From Seiridium cupressi (taxonomy: Eukaryota; Ascomycota; Sordariomycetes; Amphisphaeriales; Sporocadaceae): a stretch of 64,000 nucleotides of DNA. Below the pieces are notes generated by a model, which did no database searches, was not told the origin of the DNA, and saw only the letters and a program-made list of their open reading frames with translations. The stretch covers positions 372,001 to 436,000 of the forward strand of contig JARVKI010000028.1 of assembly GCA_036674765.1 (NCBI GenBank), read 5' to 3'. Positions 59,449 to 64,000 of this stretch are shown here, piece by piece; position 1 is the stretch's first letter, and every line of letters starts with the position of its first letter. A program made the translations under genes and the position numbers.

Positions 59449-60000
59449 TTGGTGAGCAGAACGTCCCATATAGGGAGTCACCGAACGCAGAAAACTTATG
59501 CTAAGAAAGGTCAGAGACCCTCGAGATGCTGCCAGCGTTTATTCGCATAGCATTATGACGAGGCCTAGATGCGGCAGAATATAAGTTGGTCTTTTTATCA
59601 ACAGTTCCTTCACCATCCTTCCATCACCAGGTCTTGCTGGGCAATTGCGAAAAAGGAGTAGACGTAACATGAAATGCAATTCGGCCAGCTGGGCATTGTA
59701 CCAAGCATTTCATAGTGCTTCGTTTCAATCCCCATCAATATAACGCAGACACCGTGTGGCATACGATCCAGCTTGCTTCACACTATAGTTGCTGGCTTGC
59801 AGCACGTAAGCGGGTGCCGGGCACGGCAAGATCCGAAGCGGCTCCATCAACGGTCGCTTCCGAAGAATGGGAGTTCTATCGGAGGCCGAGGTGACGATAA
59901 CGCATCAACCCATCAGCGTTAGAGGAATGAAGCTTCAATTATTGTTTCAACATAACACAACTTAGGTGCGACCTTGAGAATCCTTGAAGTCTCGAGCACT
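59449..60000. other. intergenic region
   Basis: About 0.55 kb of 3' UTR and promoter sequence between two head-to-tail genes. Nothing further seen. Confidence 0.5.
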
Positions 60001-61413
60001 ATGGGGCGCATTATTATAACGAATGCTACCATCTTGAGCCTGGATGACCAGGATTCCTTCTTCTATCCTGGGTACTTGGAAATCAGAGATGATCGAATCT
60101 GGAAAATAGGGCAATGGGCTGAGGACGTAGTAGAACAGTATGATGGAGAGACTCAAGTCATTGACGGCACGAACAAGCTTGTGATACCTGGAATGGTTGA
60201 TCTGCATTTCCATACCAGTATCGCCAAGGTTGGTGTCCGTCGCTCAATGTTGCCAAAGTGTACCTGTCACTAAACAAAGTAGGGATTCAACGATGACTTG
60301 CCTCTTTGGGAATACCTGGATGAAGTGTGGTACCCAGCTGTTCGTGCAGTCACACCAGAGACCGCCAAGCTCGCCGCGTTATACTCATACATCCAGGCGG
60401 TGAAGTCCGGGACGACCGCAGTCAACGACATGTATAGACATGTGCCTGCTCTAGCAGCAGCAGCAGAGCAGATCGGACTACGCGCTGTCTTGTCGAACGA
60501 TGTGGCTTTGCCAGAGCACCGCCTCGACACTGTGGAGGATAACATTGCCGCCTTCCATGAGGTGGACGGCGCTGCCAGTGGTAGGGTCAAAGTGTGGATG
60601 GGGATCGAATGGCTGCCGCTCGCGGACTTGGACCTCCTGAAACAAGTCGCTCAGGCCAAGAAAGACCTGCAAACTGGACTACACATACACCTATGCGAGT
60701 CGCGTTCCGAAATCGCTGACTGCGGAAAGAGGTTCGATGGCAAGCGTCCGGTACAAGCCGCCTATGAAGCCGGTTTGCTGGGTCCTGATACCGTGGCAGC
60801 ACATTGCGTGCATTTGTCCGACGATGAAATCGAACTCCTCGCTAGAACTGGGACGCACGTGAGCGTAAATTCAGGCAGCAATGCTAAGCTGGGAAACGGC
60901 ATCATGCGACTTCAGGATCTTGCTGCGGCGGGTGTCAATTGCGGCATGGGAGTAGATGCATGCGAGTGCCACAACAGCTTCGACATGTTCGAGGAGATGA
61001 AGATCACGAGTTACATGCAACGCGGCCTTCACGAGAACCCGTCTCTGGGTAAGCCGAGCCAGATCTTGCGCATGGCTACGAATAATGGCGCAAGGGCTTT
61101 AGGTATCGACGCAGGGACTTTGGAGGTCGGCAAAAAGGCCGATGTGGTGATTTTGGACCTGAGGAGGGATATGATGTTTACCCCACTACTCAAAGCGCCT
61201 CTTCAGGCACGAAGGAAACAGCTGGAAAGTCATCTAGTGTTTGGGTGTAATGGAACGGCTGTTGAAATGGTCATCGTCGATGGGAGGATCGTTGTCAAAG
61301 ACAGAAAGGTCTTGGGGGTCGACGAGGACTACATCAGGGAGCAGATGGATACGGTTTTTGAGAAAATCATGGTTGATGTAGAACGCGAGAAGATGACACG
61401 GTCCAAAGAATGA
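60001..61413 (+). CDS. AtzA/TrzN-type amidohydrolase (deaminase family)
   Basis: Exons 60001..60228 and 60283..61413 with a 54-nt intron give 452 aa; upstream the frame opens only at a TTG. It is a metal-dependent amidohydrolase with TIM barrel. Features are the small beta domain IIITNATILSLDD, then GMVDLHFHTSIAK with metal ligands H69 and H71, HIHLCESRSE (about 211), AAHCVHLSDDE (about 249) and GMGVDACECHNSFDMFEEMK with the catalytic Asp at about 300. It ends in GTLEVGKKADVVILDL and VEMVIVDGRIVVKDRK. This order and the DMFEEMK block are those of the chlorohydrolase, MTA/SAH deaminase and cytosine-deaminase-like group. The exact substrate (adenosine-type, guanine or triazine-like) cannot be read from the sequence. 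Confidence 0.92.
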
Positions 61414-62023
61414 CACCACAAGTAGCATTACTGGAAATCGAACTGGCGAAACATACTGGATGGCTTTTTCTCACAGATAACGAGTACCCGTGTCGTTGTG
61501 TTTGTTCCCTTATACGGCTTTGCTCCGCGCCCATGTGACAGAAAACTGTGCCTAAGGTGGGAAGAAAAGAGCGTGGATGGAAGAGTATCGCAAGTAATGA
61601 CTGTTAATACAAAGTAGGATGAAAGGATGGAGGCTTAGTACGAACCCATATCAGATAGAGGGTGACATGCAGCTAGATCATATATGCATACATCATAGTT
61701 TTGGGCTGGCAAGAAAGAAGCACGCGACCCCGCCATAATGTACCTACCGCTACATGCTGAGACCTGTAAATTTAGTTGCACGTTTTATTGCATTAAGCAA
61801 ATTTGATATGAAGTGATGCACGGACCATTGCCTAGTCCTGCTCGTAACTTGTTTTGGCCGTGATTCATATCACAGCTTTTCAGCCAGTTCACAATCTACT
61901 GGCCAGGCAACAACCCTCTTACTATGTCGTGTGATTTCAAAACTTTTGAATCTGCAGGCCGTCCTCGTCCGTCGACGATATGATACATTTCATCTTCATT
62001 TAACCTCCACCAAGCACGGATCC
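61414..62023. other. intergenic region
   Basis: 0.6 kb between two head-to-tail genes; AT-rich in the middle (61660-61830). Nothing recognised. Confidence 0.5.
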
Positions 62024-62746
62024 ATGTTTCGAGTCTTTCGACAGGGCTGGCGGAGGCTCCCAGCCGCTAAGCCCCATTTCAGCCCGAAGACTACAGCGCA
62101 ATTTCGCATGTTTCACCGCCCTCAAAAGCCAATGCAGCCCTCTTTGGCTGGCAGAAGGGACCAGGATAAACAGCATACGGTATTAAGGTCGGGCATATAT
62201 GGTACCATCTACCTGTCGATCGCCTTACTGGTCACAGATGAGAGCCTGGACTGGACCACGCGCCAGAATGCAGGGATCGAAGCTGTCCAGGGAATCACCC
62301 ATGCCGAGACACATGAGGAGCAGTTGGAGCACTTCTGGGCACTTGGGCCGGCACTGTTGAAAGCACATACTGGCGTTGAGGTGCAACAACATGAGCCAAT
62401 CCAGCCGACGGAGGACTCAGGGCTAGCTGAGGACCTCGAGGTTCGTCTCATGACAGTGCCGGATCCAGAATCTCCAGGTGCGACATTGGTTCTGTGCCAG
62501 GCTGCTTTTGTGGACGAGGAGGAGCCGGAATTCTATGTGGCAACACATCACGACCGCATGTCTGATGCAGCACACTCCCTTTTCCCTGCCTTTGAAGAGT
62601 TTGCGAAAAGCAACAACGCGGCCAAGGGTGCTTTGTTGATCATCCATCCCGACGGAAATTGGTATTGCCTCTATTTCGATGGCCGGCGGTGGCTCAACAT
62701 GATCTTCCTAGAATGGCAGACTGCTGCGTCAATGGGTATACCGTGA
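62024..62746 (+). CDS. hypothetical protein with presequence-like N-terminus
   Basis: A single exon gives 240 aa from the ATG at 62024. The first 50 residues (MFRVFRQGWRRLPAAKPHFS and on) hold many Arg/Lys and no acidic residue, as in a mitochondrial presequence. Residues about 55-72 (SGIYGTIYLSIALLVT) are moderately hydrophobic. The body is acidic, with a block LVLCQAAFVDEEEPEFYVAT and a C-terminal LLIIHPDGNWYCLYFDGRRW. I recognise no family. Codon usage and lack of stops over the full length support a real gene. Confidence 0.65.
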   Translation: MFRVFRQGWRRLPAAKPHFSPKTTAQFRMFHRPQKPMQPSLAGRRDQDKQHTVLRSGIYGTIYLSIALLVTDESLDWTTRQNAGIEAVQGITHAETHEEQLEHFWALGPALLKAHTGVEVQQHEPIQPTEDSGLAEDLEVRLMTVPDPESPGATLVLCQAAFVDEEEPEFYVATHHDRMSDAAHSLFPAFEEFAKSNNAAKGALLIIHPDGNWYCLYFDGRRWLNMIFLEWQTAASMGIP

Positions 62747-63424
62747 TCAAGACAATATGACCTCTACTGGGTGTGGCGCTCAGAATTGGCAGGAAATGGG
62801 CCTCGGAGAGAGTTGGAGACTGAGTTCAGCATCCAGAAACTGAATCTACTCAAGAGCCGGTCGAGGATAATTGTATTGGTTGAGCGGCCATGTGATATCA
62901 ACTACTGGGAAACTGAAGCTAGAAGCAAAGGATGCAATCACTGGACATCCAAAGGCCACATTCGGAGCTATGCTGCAGCCATCGACTGCTTTTTCAGAGT
63001 CTCTGACTAAGGAAACGCATCTGAGCTAGGTCACTGAGAAAGCGAGGAATTGAATCATGCGACAAAGAGTGCCGGATCAATTGCACCTCGAGACGAACAG
63101 CCTTTTGATCAAAAAAAAAAAAATAGAAAACGTCTTGATATGAACGTAATTGTAGCTGCCGGCTCTTCGTTACACAACACATTCCAGAGAAATACATACA
63201 TTCCCACTAGGTTATATTGAATTCGGATTTGCACACTCGAAAGCAGCCAGGCCTGGTGATTCAGGTGAGGACAACGCATGCCGTCCCTTGTCCAAATTGA
63301 TGCCCCCATTTACATGAAGCACATTGTGGCATTCCTTGAATACGGACTAGAAAAGACCACCAACTTTGAGTTACCACGGCCAAACTATTTAGCTTCATTG
63401 CATGTCTAAGTCCTGACGGTTAAC
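62747..63424. other. intergenic region
   Basis: A 13-base A-run at about 63110-63122 is the only low-complexity feature. An open frame at 62771-63010 starts with GTG and is not called. Confidence 0.45.
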
Positions 63425-64000
63425 ATGCTGGTGAGACCGGGTAAGAGGGAGCTGAGTGCACTCGGGGTGCTTGACTCAGACAATAATATCATTTTCTGGC
63501 GACGAAGTGTTGAATGAGAGGTGGTCCAAGAGAAAAACTAGGAAAGCTATCGAGAAAGGGCTGAGGAGTGGAGACGGCCAAAAACGGGGAGGAAGAGACG
63601 ACTCGGATACCTCCATCAGCATCAACAAAAGTAGCGACAGTGATTGGAAACCTCAGCGAAAGCGCCGTATCTATCTGAGCGACTCTGCTTCAGAGGACGA
63701 TCCGCCAAAGCGCCGTACCACGAAGGAGCCGAGGAGTGTAAGGGGAAATGTTAGAGGAGATCGCAGTAGAAGACATCCGAAAGATCTGAAAGAGCACATC
63801 GGGGGAAAACGTCAGAAGGAGGACAGCAGGAAGGATCCCCCAGAGGACCACCCGAATGAAGCCAGCGGTAACGAGAATTTGAAGAAAGATGAGGATGGCG
63901 ACAAGAAAACGGAGAGTTCAGGAAAGAATCCTAGCAGCGGTGTAAGCGGCGCTGGGCACGGGGGCAATGCCGAAGCTGCTAGCCCGTTGGCAATGACAGC
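63425..64000 (+). CDS. charged low-complexity protein, 5' part (cut by window edge)
   Basis: From about 63475 to the right edge one plus-strand frame stays open with clearly protein-like composition: GDEVLNERWSKRKTRKAIEK, KSSDSDWKPQRKRRIYLSDS, DPPKRRTTKEPRSVRG, then Lys/Glu/Asp/Ser-rich sequence. In that frame a TGA lies just upstream. A 49-nt intron 63431..63479 (GTGAGA ... GACTCAG) would connect it in phase to an ATG at 63425 (ATG CTG), which I propose as start. The alternating basic and acidic Ser-rich blocks resemble nuclear RNA- or chromatin-associated proteins. No domain is visible in this part. Confidence 0.5.

Noticed and set aside
1..64000. CRISPR arrays, bacterial operons, ribosome binding sites, plasmid or phage functions
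   Set aside because: The window is clearly nuclear fungal DNA with spliced genes; no direct-repeat array or prokaryotic signal was seen.

Overview
The window is nuclear DNA of a filamentous ascomycete (Pezizomycotina). The evidence is short GT..AG introns (44-240 nt, many with a CTAAC/CTGAC-type branch site), and the gene families present: Clr5-domain protein, CFEM receptor, DUF3716 protein, alpha/beta-hydrolase-CorA fusion, UVE1, LCL2, Zn2Cys6 factor and P450 relics. I could not settle genus or class from the sequence. Gene models were built by hand from splice signals and frame continuity; every model closes in frame, but none has transcript support.

Layout. 0-11 kb: the N-terminal part of an MlrC-like metallopeptidase (minus, cut by the left edge), a large disordered protein, a single-exon GT4 glycosyltransferase, an UNC-93-like membrane protein and a CinA-C/PncC-type amidohydrolase. 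11-29.9 kb is the core region: Clr5-domain protein, mitochondrial bL27, LCL2 (divergent from bL27), phosphatase inhibitor-2/Glc8, UVE1 UV-damage endonuclease, a membrane RING-H2 protein, an RKM4-like SET lysine methyltransferase, an omega-type glutathione transferase and a nine-exon CFEM receptor.

30-42.5 kb is gene-poor and decayed. It holds a GNAT acetyltransferase relic, one intact membrane protein, a P450 relic next to a fungal transcription-factor relic, a DUF3716 protein and a single tRNA-Phe(GAA) gene. That tRNA gene is the most unusual object in the window. Besides the normal 18-nt intron after position 37 it carries a 55-nt insertion between positions 30 and 31 that looks exactly like a spliceosomal intron (GTGAGT donor, TACTAAC branch site, TAG acceptor), while boxes A and B and the Pol III terminator remain intact.

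42.5-48.5 kb: a seven-exon hydrolase-CorA fusion converges on a membrane-anchored zinc-finger-like protein. 48.5-55.8 kb is a second gene-poor, largely AT-rich stretch. 55.8-64 kb: a disordered protein with a KEN box, thymidylate kinase with a long N-terminal extension, an AtzA/TrzN-type amidohydrolase, a small possibly mitochondrial protein and the start of a charged low-complexity gene cut by the right edge.

Functional themes are DNA precursor supply and repair (thymidylate kinase, UVE1), mitochondrial translation (bL27), and surface sensing or secondary-metabolism-like relics (CFEM receptor, membrane protein, P450, Zn2Cys6). Genes are individually transcribed; there are no operons.
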